Program-made: the position numbers and the translations under genes | Shown here: positions 6,495 to 6,847 of the stretch, piece by piece | Layout: each line of letters starts with the position of its first letter | Numbering within the stretch: the first letter of the stretch is position 1 | Notes under the pieces: generated by a model | The model's input: only the letters and a program-made list of their open reading frames with translations | The model's database searches: none | Told to the model about the DNA's origin: nothing | Assembly: GCA_002083565.1 (NCBI GenBank) | Contig: MSXM01000054.1 | Span: forward strand, 7,149-13,995 | Reading direction: 5' to 3' | Source: Nitrospira sp. ST-bin4 | GTDB lineage: Bacteria > Nitrospirota > Nitrospiria > Nitrospirales > Nitrospiraceae | Length of the DNA stretch: 6,847 nucleotides

Positions 6495-6842
6495 TTATAA
6501 CCCGATCGGTTGAGGCGCCTGCACTGCCTCCTCCTTGGCTCTCGCAATATACAGCAGTCCATCAGCCATCGAGTAGTTGAACGGCAACTCGCAGACGACT
6601 TCACTGATCCGCTCATAGACATGCTGATAGAGCGTCTCCGCTTGATCCGGCGTCATGCCGCCTTGCACCTCATAGAAGAATCCCAAGCTGAGATCCTCCG
6701 ACGAGGGGCGCATAATGCGCCTGATGCCGTACGCCGCCGGATCGCTCATGATCGGAGCTTCCTTCTCCAGGTCGAACAGGCAGGGCTGGCAGGAAAACCC
6801 GAATGACTCATGCAGCTTGGCGTTTTCAACGATGAAGTTCAT
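6495..6842 (-). CDS. Small protein of unknown function with a CxxC motif; 5' end at window edge
   Basis: From the ATG at 6842 the frame encodes 115 residues, but only 5 bases remain upstream in the window. Whether this is the true start or the gene extends further cannot be decided, and no ribosome-binding site can be seen. An internal ATG at residue 32 (MSDPAAYG) is another option. The protein is soluble, with no signal peptide or membrane helix. Visible features are CQPC at residues 18-21, a third cysteine at 84, an acidic middle and a predicted helix at about 64-84 (TPDQAETLYQHVYERISEVV). The CxxC pair could bind a metal or act in thiol chemistry. I do not recognise the family. It is the first gene seen of the run, 16 bp before the membrane protein gene, so it is probably cotranscribed with it. 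Confidence 0.7.
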   Translation of the reverse strand: MNFIVENAKLHESFGFSCQPCLFDLEKEAPIMSDPAAYGIRRIMRPSSEDLSLGFFYEVQGGMTPDQAETLYQHVYERISEVVCELPFNYSMADGLLYIARAKEEAVQAPQPIGL

Positions 6843-6847
6843 CGTAT

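Overview
The window looks like part of a respiratory or nitrite-oxidation gene cluster from a Nitrospira-type bacterium. The evidence is a moderately GC-rich sequence, a haem-b gamma-subunit-like protein resembling NxrC (nitrite oxidoreductase) and related DMSO-reductase-family gamma subunits, a pentahaem c-type cytochrome, and a TatA gene in the same run of genes. The Nitrospira assignment rests on recalled resemblance of the NxrC-like protein and of one intergenic repeat; it is not a computed match. No NxrA or NxrB catalytic subunit lies in the window.

All eight genes are on the minus strand, so transcription runs from high to low coordinates. In that order they are: a 115-residue protein with a CxxC motif (its 5' end touches the window edge), a polytopic membrane protein of about 9-10 helices, a TPR protein, TatA, a six-bladed NHL beta-propeller protein, the NxrC-like haem protein, a small exported PDZ protein, and an exported pentahaem cytochrome c. 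The first six are separated by only 16-46 bp and look like one operon. The last two follow a 195-bp gap and are separated from each other by 41 bp.

Both larger junctions contain repeats. The 195-bp gap is almost filled by a roughly 170-bp palindromic, MITE-like element with 18-bp terminal inverted repeats (16 of 18 matching). One of its ends overlaps the last codons and the stop codon of the NxrC-like gene. The 41-bp gap is made mostly of a degenerate seven-base tandem repeat that runs through the GTG start of the cytochrome gene. No stretch longer than 300 bases lacks a gene.

A working picture, by inference: the TPR protein, the NHL protein (no export signal seen) and the CxxC protein would act inside the cell or at the membrane. 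TatA would help export a folded cofactor-containing enzyme encoded nearby. The NxrC-like protein, the PDZ protein and the pentahaem cytochrome would act outside the cytoplasmic membrane in electron transfer or enzyme maturation. The membrane, TPR, NHL and CxxC proteins have no function I can assign and are the most likely place for an undescribed accessory module.
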